Positions 8,779 through 17,156 of a stretch of DNA of 64,000 nucleotides are shown here, in pieces (the stretch's first letter is position 1; the number at the start of each line of letters is the position of its first letter). This DNA comes from Anaerotruncus rubiinfantis. GTDB lineage: Bacteria > Bacillota > Clostridia > Oscillospirales > Ruminococcaceae. Both the position numbers and the translations under genes were made by a program. The notes under the pieces were generated by a model, which was not told the origin of the DNA, did not search any database, and was given only the letters and a program-made list of their open reading frames with translations. The stretch is taken from positions 372,001 through 436,000 of the forward strand of contig NZ_FKLA01000008.1 of the NCBI RefSeq assembly GCF_900078395.1, in the 5' to 3' direction.

Positions 8779-9669
8779 TCAGCCTTCAAACCGGCTTTTG
8801 ATATATCGAAGTCCATCACGCATGGCGTTGATCCGCGATTGCCGGGAACCGTCCGGCAAAAGATCCCGCCACATGCGCATGTTGTAGGTGGACGGTCCGT
8901 CAAAGGAAACCACCGCCTCAATGGTCACGGTGCCATCATATCCGGTATCGCGAAGTGCGCGACCGACTGCATCCCAGTCGATGCGCGCAGTATGGTAGGG
9001 AATCATGCGGTTTGGTTCGGAGACATGGAAGTGCCCAATATATCCCTTTGCCGTTGTAATTGCTCCACAGAGGTCATCTTCCTCGATGTTCATGTGGTAG
9101 ACATCCAGGAGCAGTTTGCAATATTCACTGTTGATCTGCTGGCAAAATTCGACTCCTTGGGCGACTGTGTTGATGACATAGTTCTCATAGCGATTGAGGA
9201 CTTCCAAATTGAGCGGCATCCCGCACTCCTCCGCCACTGGTATGACTTCCCGTATGCAGTCAAGGCTGCGTTGAGTACGGTCATATTTGTCTTCGCGGGT
9301 CAGCATGCCGTCGTCAAAGCGGGTGGGCCAGCTGGAATAGAGTACGCCGCCGAGTTCCGTGCCGCCGAGTTCCCGCGCCGCGTATATTCCGCGTTTCAGA
9401 TGCTCCACTGCCCGACGGCGAACCTGTGGATCAGCATCGCGCATATCTGCATCCGGCGGATACGCGAAGCAGAACATCAGCTCCAGATCATTATCTGCAG
9501 CCAGTGAACGAATTTTTCGAATCTGTAGGGGGTTAAGCTGCATAGCCTCATCCGGGGGACGAAATTCAATTGTCTGGGCGCCTGCCGTTTTTGCCTCCCG
9601 AAAGAAGGTTTCCAAATCAGCGGGGTCAAAAAAATTGCCCCAGGTCATTTTGTGTAGGCCATATTTCAT
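8779..9669 (-). CDS. Ketose 3-epimerase-like TIM-barrel protein (D-tagatose/D-allulose 3-epimerase family)
   Basis: 296 residues of the AP-endonuclease-2 TIM-barrel fold. The metal sites of the D-tagatose/D-psicose 3-epimerase family are visible in order: Glu of NLEVLNRYENYVINT, Asp and His of LLDVYHMNIEE, His of GHFHVSEPNR, and a late Glu in TIEAVVSFDG. These enzymes invert C3 of ketoses through an enediolate, usually with Mn or Co. In this operon it probably epimerises a pathway ketose before or after phosphorylation. It lies between the tpiA-like and transketolase genes. Which ketose is used cannot be told. Confidence 0.85.
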   Translation of the reverse strand: MKYGLHKMTWGNFFDPADLETFFREAKTAGAQTIEFRPPDEAMQLNPLQIRKIRSLAADNDLELMFCFAYPPDADMRDADPQVRRRAVEHLKRGIYAARELGGTELGGVLYSSWPTRFDDGMLTREDKYDRTQRSLDCIREVIPVAEECGMPLNLEVLNRYENYVINTVAQGVEFCQQINSEYCKLLLDVYHMNIEEDDLCGAITTAKGYIGHFHVSEPNRMIPYHTARIDWDAVGRALRDTGYDGTVTIEAVVSFDGPSTYNMRMWRDLLPDGSRQSRINAMRDGLRYIKSRFEG

Positions 9670-9685
9670 GGTATCTATGCCTTTC

Positions 9686-10468
9686 CTATCTGTTTTCTAC
9701 CGCTTCCAAAACCTGCCGGATTAAATCTGCGAAGCGTTTTGCCTGCCAAGCAGCGCGTCCAATGAACAGACCGTCAACACCTTCAAGCGTAATCAGCGCC
9801 GAGGCATTTTCGTGGTTAACGCCTCCTCCGTACAGGATTGGGATAGCGGTTCCTGCTTGGCCGAACTGAGCTTGCAGGCACGCCCGGATGGTGTGGTGGC
9901 GCTCTTGGACGTAATCCGGTGGAACCGGCTTGCCGCCGGTTCCGATTGCCCAAACCGGTTCGTAGGCGATCCAGAGTTTTCCCGTTTTCATGGTACCCAC
10001 CTGAGAAAGTCCAATTTCCAGCTGTTGACGCAATACTGCGTCCGCCCGACCGGACTGTTTTTCCGAGTCCGTTTCTCCGATGCAGAGCAGTGCGGTGAAA
10101 TCATGCTCAAGCGCGCATTTCACCTTGCGCATCTCCTGTTCATCTGTTTCACCAAAGATGCGACGGCGCTCGCCGTGGCCTATTTCCACAATATCAGTGC
10201 CGACCTCTTTAAGCATAAGCGGAGAAACTTCTCCGGTGAACGGGCCTTCTGTTTCCCAACACATATTCTGCGCGCCTATCAGGATGCTTTCGGAACCGAC
10301 ACTTGCGCGGGCTGCCTGTAAGGCGGTGTAAGACGGGATAACAAAAAGGGTCAGATTCCGGCGGTCTATATCTTGGATGCTCTGTTCCAGCTCTCTCAGG
10401 AAACAAACCGTCTGGGCAATATTTTTATACATTTTAGTATTGGTGCCAAGATAGATTGTTTTTTTCAT
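9686..10468 (-). CDS. Triosephosphate isomerase homologue, probably a tetrulose-phosphate isomerase
   Basis: 260 residues from ATG 10468; the frame extends upstream without a good start. All triosephosphate isomerase catalytic residues are present: Asn and Lys of LGTNTKMYKN, His of EIGHGERR (usually IGHSERR) and Glu of AYEPVWAIGTGG. The operon also has RpiB-like and DhaK/DhaL-like genes. By comparison with the EryH/LerI proteins of erythritol and L-threitol pathways, which are TpiA homologues acting on L-erythrulose-1-phosphate, this copy is more likely a pathway enzyme than the glycolytic one. That assignment is inference. Confidence 0.85.
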   Translation of the reverse strand: MKKTIYLGTNTKMYKNIAQTVCFLRELEQSIQDIDRRNLTLFVIPSYTALQAARASVGSESILIGAQNMCWETEGPFTGEVSPLMLKEVGTDIVEIGHGERRRIFGETDEQEMRKVKCALEHDFTALLCIGETDSEKQSGRADAVLRQQLEIGLSQVGTMKTGKLWIAYEPVWAIGTGGKPVPPDYVQERHHTIRACLQAQFGQAGTAIPILYGGGVNHENASALITLEGVDGLFIGRAAWQAKRFADLIRQVLEAVENR

Positions 10469-10491
10469 CCGTTGCTTGCGTTCCCCTTCGT

Positions 10492-10947
10492 TCACTTGTA
10501 ATTTTTTGCCTCTATGGCTTGGATTTCTGCCACTTTGGAAGCGGAAGGACCGCCGTTGAAGGAAAGAGAAATCCACTCTTTCACGATGACCTTGGCCAGC
10601 TCATGGCCGATAACACGTTCCCCCATACACAGAACATTGCCGTTGTTGCTGAGAACGGAACGCTGTGCGGAATATACGTCGTGACAGACTGCTGCGCGGA
10701 TGCCTCTAAACTTATTGGCGGTCATGCACATTCCAATCCCGGTGCCGCAAAACAACATGCCGCGTGTTTCACCGCCGGCCGAGAGAACCTTTTCACAGAC
10801 CCGTTTTGCAATCATGGGATAATTGGTCGTTTCATCCGGAGAAAAGCAGCCCACATCTTCTATGGGAACTCCGGACTCTCGAAGCAGAGCAAGAATATCG
10901 TTTTTGAGCGAAATTGCTGCGTTGTCGCAGCCTGCGACGATGTTCAT
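10492..10947 (-). CDS. Sugar-phosphate isomerase, RpiB/LacAB family
   Basis: 151 residues, the usual RpiB length. The catalytic Cys lies in MLFCGTGIGMCMTANK, and the phosphate-binding FRGIRAAVCHD follows. The N-terminus reads GCDNAAISLK where RpiB usually has GSDHAG, and the usual HNDANVL appears as SNNGNVL. The sugar-binding pocket is therefore altered. In erythritol and D-threitol pathways RpiB homologues (EryI/DerI) isomerise D-erythrulose-4-phosphate to D-erythrose-4-phosphate. The ATG overlaps the end of the dhaK-like gene by 4 bases, showing translational coupling. Confidence 0.88.
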   Translation of the reverse strand: MNIVAGCDNAAISLKNDILALLRESGVPIEDVGCFSPDETTNYPMIAKRVCEKVLSAGGETRGMLFCGTGIGMCMTANKFRGIRAAVCHDVYSAQRSVLSNNGNVLCMGERVIGHELAKVIVKEWISLSFNGGPSASKVAEIQAIEAKNYK

Positions 10948-11960
10948 AATGATCCACGGTCCTTTGCTTGCTTTTTATAATAGGGTGAGGAACACGGCAT
11001 ATCATAATAAGATTTCAGTTCGGGGTCGAGCTTGAAAAAGGTGACGGAGGCTCCTGCCATTTCCTGAGTGGTGACATAGGAATTGATCTCTGTGTCGTAG
11101 ATGGAGATGCCGTTTTTCCGTAGCAGGGAATCCACTTTACGATTCAGGATGCAAAGCTCCATCAGAGTGGTGGAACCAAGTCCGTTTACACAGGTGCAGA
11201 TCTCATCCCCGGGCTGGATACCAGATTCCTTGAGCAGAAGCTTGACCAAATCGGCAGCCATTTCATCCGCGAACATCAGTTTTTGACGTTTGATGCCGGG
11301 CTCCCCATGGATTCCAAGCCCGAATTCGATCTCATCTTCCGGCAGAATAAAAATGGGGGCTTTCTCGCCGGGAATGGTGGCACCGGAAAGTCCGATCCCT
11401 ACAGACCAGGTATTGTCCCGCGCCCGAGAGGTGATTCGCCAGGCGTCTTTCAGTGCAAGACCGGCTGCAGTGGCTGCGCCGGCAATTTTGATGACGAAGA
11501 GATCTCCGGCCACTCCACGACGGTCCTCTATACGGTCGGCAGGCGCGGAGGCCACGTCGTCCCAGACCCGGACAGTCCGGCAGGGTATCCCCGTATCCTC
11601 CAAGATCTCACAGGCAATATCGAAGTTCATATTGTCTCCGGCGTAGTTGCCATAGACGAATAGGACTCCGTTTCCGGACTGCACCGAAAGGGCAGTCTGC
11701 ACAATTGTATCGGGGTCAGGAGAGGTAAAAATATTTCCGTTTGCCGAGGCATCCGCCAGGCCGTTTCCTAGGAAAAAGCTGAACATCGGTTCATGGCCGC
11801 TGCCGCCGCCGATCACCAGCGCGACCTTATCCGTGTGCTGGCGGACTTTCAGGCCGTTGACCCCATCCACCGCCTCGTAATCCGTTCCATAAGCGGCCAG
11901 GAAACCTTCGGCGGCTTCGCGGACGCAGTTTTCAGGACAATTAATGATTTTCTTTGACAT
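10944..11960 (-). CDS. Dihydroxyacetone kinase subunit DhaK-like (first copy)
   Basis: 338 residues. The canonical DhaK motifs are present: LVIGGGSGHEPMFSFFLGNG, ANGNIFTSPDPDTIVQ, and the substrate-binding His in GLGIHGEPGI, which forms a hemiaminal with the carbonyl of dihydroxyacetone. The second half includes VNGLGSTTLMELCIL. With DhaL it phosphorylates dihydroxyacetone or, in tetrose operons, erythrulose. No DhaM gene is seen nearby, so the donor (ATP or a distant PTS protein) is open. It overlaps dhaL upstream by 20 bases and rpiB downstream by 4. Confidence 0.92.
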   Translation of the reverse strand: MSKKIINCPENCVREAAEGFLAAYGTDYEAVDGVNGLKVRQHTDKVALVIGGGSGHEPMFSFFLGNGLADASANGNIFTSPDPDTIVQTALSVQSGNGVLFVYGNYAGDNMNFDIACEILEDTGIPCRTVRVWDDVASAPADRIEDRRGVAGDLFVIKIAGAATAAGLALKDAWRITSRARDNTWSVGIGLSGATIPGEKAPIFILPEDEIEFGLGIHGEPGIKRQKLMFADEMAADLVKLLLKESGIQPGDEICTCVNGLGSTTLMELCILNRKVDSLLRKNGISIYDTEINSYVTTQEMAGASVTFFKLDPELKSYYDMPCSSPYYKKQAKDRGSL

Positions 11961-12609
11961 ATGATTTCTCCCAGCCGCTGTTTTTCATATAATCTGACAT
12001 TGCCCGAAAGATGATCGCTGTTGAAACCGCACCAGAATCCATATGGCCAACTGCGCGCTCCATGAGCGATTTCGCCCGCCCGAATTTCGCCTGGTAGGCT
12101 TTGGTGGATTTCGCACCCTGTTCGGCCGCGGCTGCAGCTGCGGCAAGCATTGCGGCAAACCCTTCGTTCGCATGAGCACGCATTGCGTCAACGGCGGGTT
12201 CGAAGGCATCCACCATGGTTTTATCTCCGACGGCTGCTTTGCCGCGGTCTTTGATCGCCCGTAAACTTCCCGTCATGAGAGCGACAAATTCTTCCGAGGA
12301 CAGGTTGCTTTGAGGTTCGTGGCCTTTCGTACCGCCCATAAACATGGTGCCAAAGATCACGCCAGACGCACCGCCCATACTGAGCAGCATCGCTTTTCCC
12401 ATATCGGAAAAGCACTGGTAGACGTTGCTCTCGCCGTCCAGCTTCCCAAGTGCTTCTTGGGCTTTTTTCATACCGCGTGCCATTCCGATTCCATGGTCAC
12501 CATCACCGATCTGGCTATCCAGTTCGGTGAGCAGCGATTTCTGCCGGATAATGGCATCAGCGGCGCAAAGCAGCATTTCTCGCGCTGCTGCGGCGTTTAA
12601 GGTTTCCAT
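11941..12609 (-). CDS. Dihydroxyacetone kinase subunit DhaL-like (first copy)
   Basis: 222 residues, all-helical nucleotide-binding subunit. The magnesium/ADP-binding signature LTELDSQIGDGDHGIGMARG has the three conserved Asp residues. GGASGVIFGTMFMGG and VGDKTMVDAFEPA are also typical. It supplies the phosphoryl group to the ketone held by DhaK. GGAGG lies 7-8 bases upstream of ATG 12609. Unusually for such operons, dhaL precedes dhaK. Confidence 0.92.
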   Translation of the reverse strand: METLNAAAAREMLLCAADAIIRQKSLLTELDSQIGDGDHGIGMARGMKKAQEALGKLDGESNVYQCFSDMGKAMLLSMGGASGVIFGTMFMGGTKGHEPQSNLSSEEFVALMTGSLRAIKDRGKAAVGDKTMVDAFEPAVDAMRAHANEGFAAMLAAAAAAAEQGAKSTKAYQAKFGRAKSLMERAVGHMDSGAVSTAIIFRAMSDYMKNSGWEKSYVKENH

Positions 12610-12630
12610 GACCGATCCCTCCTTTTGCGC

Positions 12631-13419
12631 TCAACCGTTTGCGACTATCTTGTGAAAAGTATCCATCAGGGAGGCGCAGCCGTTGTTGATGAAGGCCGTA
12701 TCTCCGCCGCCTGAGATAAAGTTCATTCCAAGGTCGTACCAATGTTTGAGCCTCTCGTGCGTGGTATCTCCAACAGAAGTGCCCACTGGCTTACCGGCTT
12801 TTTTAATTTTTTCGATCACGTAGGAGATGGTTTGGGTATTCTCTTCGCCGTAAACGTCGCCAAGGTGCCCCAATGAGCCGGACAGGTCGAGCGGCCCCAC
12901 TACATACCCGTCCACATAAGGGACCTTCAAAATTTCGTCAATGTTGTCCACCGCTTCTTTCAACTCGAACTGGATGAATTTACACAGGCTGTCGTCCAGC
13001 GTATCCAGATATGATTCAAGCCCCATGACACCATAATTCCAGGCGCGCGCTGCGCCAAACCCACGGGTGCCGCGTGGGGGATACAGGCAGTGATTCATCG
13101 CCTGCCGGGCCATGTCTGCATCGCGGATCATCGGGAAAATGATACCGTCCGGACCCATCTCCAGCACACGTTTGGCCAAAAATGGCTCCACATAGGGAAT
13201 TCGTACAATAGCGGCCATCCCTTTGGCCTGTGCCGCAAGAATATGCATATTCAGCTCCTGATAATCGATCGCACTGTGTTCCGTATCGATCCAGACATAG
13301 TCGAACCCGAAGTTGCCATACATCTCAGTCAGAGTGAAATCGGTCAGGGAAACGTGGGTGCCGAATAGCCGTTCGCCGCTCATGAGACGCTTTTTAAATT
13401 CAATTCCTACTTTGCTCAT
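12631..13419 (-). CDS. HpcH/HpaI-family aldolase (2-keto-3-deoxy acid aldolase type)
   Basis: 262 residues. Class II HpaI-type motifs are clear: DYVWIDTEHSAIDYQEL (general base His), the Arg of VRIPYVE, PPRGTRGFG, the metal-ligand Glu of IQFELKEAV, and VGPLDLSGSLGHLGD. Enzymes of this family split 2-keto-3-deoxy sugar acids, or 2-keto-3-deoxy dicarboxylates, into pyruvate plus an aldehyde. Placed beside a mannonate dehydratase homologue that makes 2-keto-3-deoxy acids, it most likely cleaves that product. A downstream kinase/isomerase set would then handle the second fragment. Confidence 0.9.
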   Translation of the reverse strand: MSKVGIEFKKRLMSGERLFGTHVSLTDFTLTEMYGNFGFDYVWIDTEHSAIDYQELNMHILAAQAKGMAAIVRIPYVEPFLAKRVLEMGPDGIIFPMIRDADMARQAMNHCLYPPRGTRGFGAARAWNYGVMGLESYLDTLDDSLCKFIQFELKEAVDNIDEILKVPYVDGYVVGPLDLSGSLGHLGDVYGEENTQTISYVIEKIKKAGKPVGTSVGDTTHERLKHWYDLGMNFISGGGDTAFINNGCASLMDTFHKIVANG

Positions 13420-13439
13420 CCGAAATAATTCTGCCTTTC

Positions 13440-14126
13440 TTATTTCTGGACGTAACCGTTACAAAGCGGATAGCGCGCCGGTTCGTCCTCTTTAATTTTA
13501 GGCAAGCGCATATCATTGACAAAATGATTGTCCTTGGTGTCGTCGTTGATCGAAGAAACCTCTCCAATCACCAAATCGCCGTCCTCTGCTTTTGCCCAGA
13601 ATTCGTGATAGATATAAGGGGTGAGAGTGATGCTGTCGCCGTTTCTGATCTCGACAAAATCCCCGGCCCCAATTACCTTTTCAATTCCGTCCAACCGCAG
13701 ATGGACATCTGAGGATCTGTCAAGCTGATAGCCGGTTTCCTCACTGGTGGAATTGTAAACCCGTACACAGAGGGTACCGCCTGCGCGATTGATGATATCC
13801 TCGGTTTTCGCGTAATGGAAGTGGAGAGGAAGTTTCTGTCCAGCTTTCATAATGATAAGTTTTTCGCAATATGGAGTACCTTTGGAACTGTCATAGATAC
13901 TGCCATTGCGCAGTGTAAAGAGCACCGCCCCCACCCTGTCAAAATCGTCGGAATTATAGTCGGTTACGTCCCAACCTTGCATGACGGTAGTCATGTGGAT
14001 GGTCTCTTTCCCACGCTTTTCCCACTCCTGTGGGGACCAACGGGCGAAGGACGGCAGTGAGAAACGACATTTTTCGCAGGTCTCGATTGCCCAGTCAATA
14101 TGCTGGTTGATTTCTGAACGTTTCAT
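13440..14126 (-). CDS. D-lyxose ketol-isomerase family protein (DUF1498 cupin)
   Basis: 228 residues. The start MKRSEINQHIDWAIE, the FARWSPQEW segment and the cupin metal motif around KLPLHFHYAKTEDIINRAGG (His, His, Glu), with a second His in TLTPYIYHEFWA, match the D-lyxose isomerase family. Members interconvert D-lyxose/D-xylulose and D-mannose/D-fructose using Mn. It would bring an aldose into the ketose pool used by the 3-epimerase and kinase of this operon. Confidence 0.85.
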   Translation of the reverse strand: MKRSEINQHIDWAIETCEKCRFSLPSFARWSPQEWEKRGKETIHMTTVMQGWDVTDYNSDDFDRVGAVLFTLRNGSIYDSSKGTPYCEKLIIMKAGQKLPLHFHYAKTEDIINRAGGTLCVRVYNSTSEETGYQLDRSSDVHLRLDGIEKVIGAGDFVEIRNGDSITLTPYIYHEFWAKAEDGDLVIGEVSSINDDTKDNHFVNDMRLPKIKEDEPARYPLCNGYVQK

Positions 14127-14168
14127 AGATATTGCACTCCTTACCAGTTATTGTCTGCTCGGAGGGGG

Positions 14169-15254
14169 TTAACGTCCGGCAACATGGTTTTCGAGGGCTT
14201 CCGTCAGTCCATTGAGATAAGCCACTCCCAAAGCACGATCATAAAGTCCGTAACCCGGCCTGCCGCGTTCGCCCCAGATCATCCGGCCATGGTCGGGTCG
14301 CGCGTATCCGTCGTAGCCTTCTTCCACAAGCGCTTTCATGATCTCGTACATATTAAGGTTCCCGTCTGAGGATTTGTGGGAACACTCGTCGATAACGCCA
14401 TTCTCCGCGAACCTCACATTGCGGATGTGCATATAGGAGATACGCTGCTTTTGAGCGAAATACCGCACAATGGCGGGCACGTCGTTTTCAGGATTTTCCC
14501 CGAGCGAACCGGTGCAAAGACAAAGCCCATTACAAGGGCTGTCGACCGCTTCAACCACCCGCTTCATGTTTTCGAAGTTTATCACGACGCGGGGAACGCT
14601 GAGCACATCCCAAGGCGGATCGTCCGGATGTAGTGCCAACTTGACGCCACATTCCTCACAGGTAGGAATTACTTCCCGGAGAAAATAGATCAGATTCTGC
14701 AGCACATCCTCGGTGGTGATGTCCCGATAGAGGGCCATCAGACGCTTAACGTTGGCGATCCGCTCCGGCTCCCAGCCAGCCAGTGAAAAACCGTTCGCAT
14801 GCGCGAGCATGTGATCCGCCAGCTGCTGTGGATCGGTGATCGACTGAATAAATCCAGGATCATAGGACATTGCACGGGAACCATCTGGCAGCTCGCGCCC
14901 CAGATCGGTGCGAATCCATTCAAAGACTGGTGTAAAGGGGTAGACGATGACCTCCACACCTGCTTCAGCGGCGTTGCGGATGGTCTGCCTGTAGTTTTCG
15001 ATGGCTTCCTCGCGGCTGGGAAGGCCAAGCTTGATATCCTCCCGTATGTTTACGCCGTCGATCACTTTAAACGCCATCCCGGCAGCGTTGACTTCAGATT
15101 TGAGTTCCAGAATCCGCGCGAGCGGCCAGGCGTCGCCGGCTGGTATGTCGTTGAGCATGCAGGCCGGCCCCACGATACCCGGAATCTGTCGTATGTGGGA
15201 GAGCGGAATCGGATCTTCCTTTTTTCCGTACCAGCGGAAAGTCATTTTGATCAT
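14169..15254 (-). CDS. Mannonate dehydratase homologue (UxuA family)
   Basis: 361 residues, in the normal UxuA range. The start MIKMTFRWYGKKEDPIPLSH, the region with WEVLSVPR-like DVLSVPRVVINFENM, LALHPDDPPW, the CLCTGSLGENPEND metal region and MHIRNVRFAENG, and the final HGRMIWGERGRPGYGLYDRA follow the family. UxuA converts D-mannonate to 2-keto-3-deoxy-gluconate. GGAGG lies nine bases before ATG 15254. No UxuB oxidoreductase is nearby, so a related sugar acid may be the real substrate. Confidence 0.92.
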   Translation of the reverse strand: MIKMTFRWYGKKEDPIPLSHIRQIPGIVGPACMLNDIPAGDAWPLARILELKSEVNAAGMAFKVIDGVNIREDIKLGLPSREEAIENYRQTIRNAAEAGVEVIVYPFTPVFEWIRTDLGRELPDGSRAMSYDPGFIQSITDPQQLADHMLAHANGFSLAGWEPERIANVKRLMALYRDITTEDVLQNLIYFLREVIPTCEECGVKLALHPDDPPWDVLSVPRVVINFENMKRVVEAVDSPCNGLCLCTGSLGENPENDVPAIVRYFAQKQRISYMHIRNVRFAENGVIDECSHKSSDGNLNMYEIMKALVEEGYDGYARPDHGRMIWGERGRPGYGLYDRALGVAYLNGLTEALENHVAGR

Positions 15255-15294
15255 AACAGTGCGCCTCCGATTTTAAAATGGCGGAAAGATTTGT

Positions 15295-16590
15295 TTATGA
15301 CAGCAGGTTCGGCAGGCAGGTGACCACCTGCGGAACGTAGGTGCACAGGAACAGGATGCCGATTTCGATCAGGAGGAATGGGATAACCGATTTGACGAAA
15401 TGCTCCATTTTGGTTTCAGTGATCTGACAGGTAACGAACATCAGCGTACCGAAAGGAGGAGTTACACCGCCAATGGTCAAGTTGATGGACATAATGATAC
15501 CGAAATGGATGAGGTCAATCCCCAAAGCGGCCGCTGCGGGCGCGAGTAACGGAGCGCAGAGCACCATGGCCGCGCCGCCGTCAAAGAAGCAGCCCACCAC
15601 CAGAAGCAAGACGTTGACCGCCATCAGGAAAACAAACGGTGTGGTGAAGGTTGCGGTCAGCGCTTCGGAAATCCGCTGCGGAAGGCTTTCCCAGGTCAGA
15701 TATCGGCCCAGCGCTTGGGCGGACGCCAATAGGAACATGATGGCCGCAGTGGATTCAATTGTTTCCTGTAAAATCGGAAAAAAGTCCTTTAGGCGGATTT
15801 CTCGATAGATGAAGATGCCAACGATCAGCGCGTAAACTGCGCAGATAGCGCCGCCTTCGGTCGCGGTGAACATGCCAAAACGCAGCCCCATGATGAGCCC
15901 GAAGGGGACCAGCAGCGCGAAGATCGACTCCTTGAGGTTACTTCCGATTTCCCGGAGACTGGCAAGTTGGGTGCGGCTGCCGCGGTAGTTGCGTTTGTGG
16001 GAGATGATTGCCGCAACCAGCATAAGGCCCAATGTGAGCAAAACACCGGGGATCACGCCTCCAAAGAACATCTTCTGTACAGAGGTATTGGAAGCGGTGG
16101 CGTACATGATAAGGATGATGCCCGGAGGAATGATCGGCGTGATGACCGAAGAGGTCGCAGTCACAGCGGCTGAGAAAGACTTGTCGTAACCCAGCTTTAC
16201 CATTTCTGGAACTAGGATTTTTGATTGCATTGAAGCGTCAGCCAGCGAAGAACCAGAAAGTCCCCCCATCATGGCGCTGAGAAGGATGTTTACATGGGCT
16301 AGCCCGCCCTTGAGATGCCCTACCAGCAGATCGGCTAGTCCCAAAAGCCGGTTGGTAATGCCGGCATAATTGAAAATGACACCTGCGAAAGTGAAGAATG
16401 GGACTGCAAGATAGGTGAAGGTTTCCATTGTAGTGGACATCTTCTGCACCATCATTTCATAGGGAGACATGGTCTGTCCAAAAACAAAGTAAAGCATGGT
16501 GGGGAAGAGCATCGCATAGGCCACAGGAGTTTTTAGCACCAGCAGGATCATCATGATTACAAGAGGAAGAAAAGTCCACAAATTATCCAT
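15295..16590 (-). CDS. TRAP transporter large permease (DctM family)
   Basis: About 431 residues from ATG 16590, which has AAGGAGG eight bases upstream; the frame to 16623 lacks a site. It has roughly 12 membrane segments. DctM motifs are the MMGGLSGSSLADASMQSK loop, the TPIIPPGIILIMYATAS segment and NLTIGGVTPPFGTLMFVTCQ. It is the sodium-coupled channel subunit. The start overlaps the end of dctQ by 8 bases. Confidence 0.93.
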   Translation of the reverse strand: MDNLWTFLPLVIMMILLVLKTPVAYAMLFPTMLYFVFGQTMSPYEMMVQKMSTTMETFTYLAVPFFTFAGVIFNYAGITNRLLGLADLLVGHLKGGLAHVNILLSAMMGGLSGSSLADASMQSKILVPEMVKLGYDKSFSAAVTATSSVITPIIPPGIILIMYATASNTSVQKMFFGGVIPGVLLTLGLMLVAAIISHKRNYRGSRTQLASLREIGSNLKESIFALLVPFGLIMGLRFGMFTATEGGAICAVYALIVGIFIYREIRLKDFFPILQETIESTAAIMFLLASAQALGRYLTWESLPQRISEALTATFTTPFVFLMAVNVLLLVVGCFFDGGAAMVLCAPLLAPAAAALGIDLIHFGIIMSINLTIGGVTPPFGTLMFVTCQITETKMEHFVKSVIPFLLIEIGILFLCTYVPQVVTCLPNLLS

Positions 16591-17080
16591 TTGGATTCCC
16601 TCCTTCTTTGAGGCATTTAACATTTTGGATAATCAGGCTGATGGAGGAGATGGACATGATAACGAACGAGATGACAGCAGGCATGTACATGAAGGTGTAG
16701 GGAATCATGAGGTATGGGGTTCGGCGGGCCCACCCAGAGATAGCTAGTTTGAGACTGAAATAGGCAAGCACCACGTTGACAACGATCAGGCAGACATCGG
16801 TGAAGATTCCGACCGCAGCCTGAGCTCTTTTGGGCAGCCGGTCAACGAATACATCTACAGCGACCAGCGCACGGGTACGGAAGATGTTGCACATGCCGAT
16901 GAAAACACTCCAATTGAAGGCGATGTAGGCGATTTCCTCAGAAAAGGCGAAGGACTTACGGAGAAGATACCGGCAAAAAACATTGATGCTGACCATGATC
17001 ACCATCACAACAAAGGCGACCGCGGAGATAATTTGTTCCGCCCTTCGTTCTTCTTTCAGGAAGTTCTCGAACATAGGCAC
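16583..17080 (-). CDS. TRAP transporter small permease (DctQ family)
   Basis: 165 residues with four predicted helices. The family motif between helices 1 and 2 reads SFAFSEEIAYIAFNWSVFIG. GTG 17080 has AAAGGAA six bases upstream; ATG 17074 is a second possible start. It bridges the binding protein and DctM. A strong hairpin separates it from the binding-protein gene. Confidence 0.9.
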   Translation of the reverse strand: MPMFENFLKEERRAEQIISAVAFVVMVIMVSINVFCRYLLRKSFAFSEEIAYIAFNWSVFIGMCNIFRTRALVAVDVFVDRLPKRAQAAVGIFTDVCLIVVNVVLAYFSLKLAISGWARRTPYLMIPYTFMYMPAVISFVIMSISSISLIIQNVKCLKEGGNPNG

Positions 17081-17099
17081 TCAAGTTCCTTTCTTAATT

Positions 17100-17135
17100 G
17101 GAGGGAATCCGATGAAAGATCACCGGATTCCCTCC
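17100..17135 (-). terminator. Stem-loop between dctP and dctQ
   Basis: A perfect 12-bp stem (17100-17111 with 17124-17135) lies between the binding-protein gene and the small permease gene. It lacks a long T run on the transcribed strand, so partial termination or mRNA protection is more likely than a full stop. Confidence 0.7.
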
Positions 17136-17156
17136 GCATCGGTTCAGTGGTCAGCT

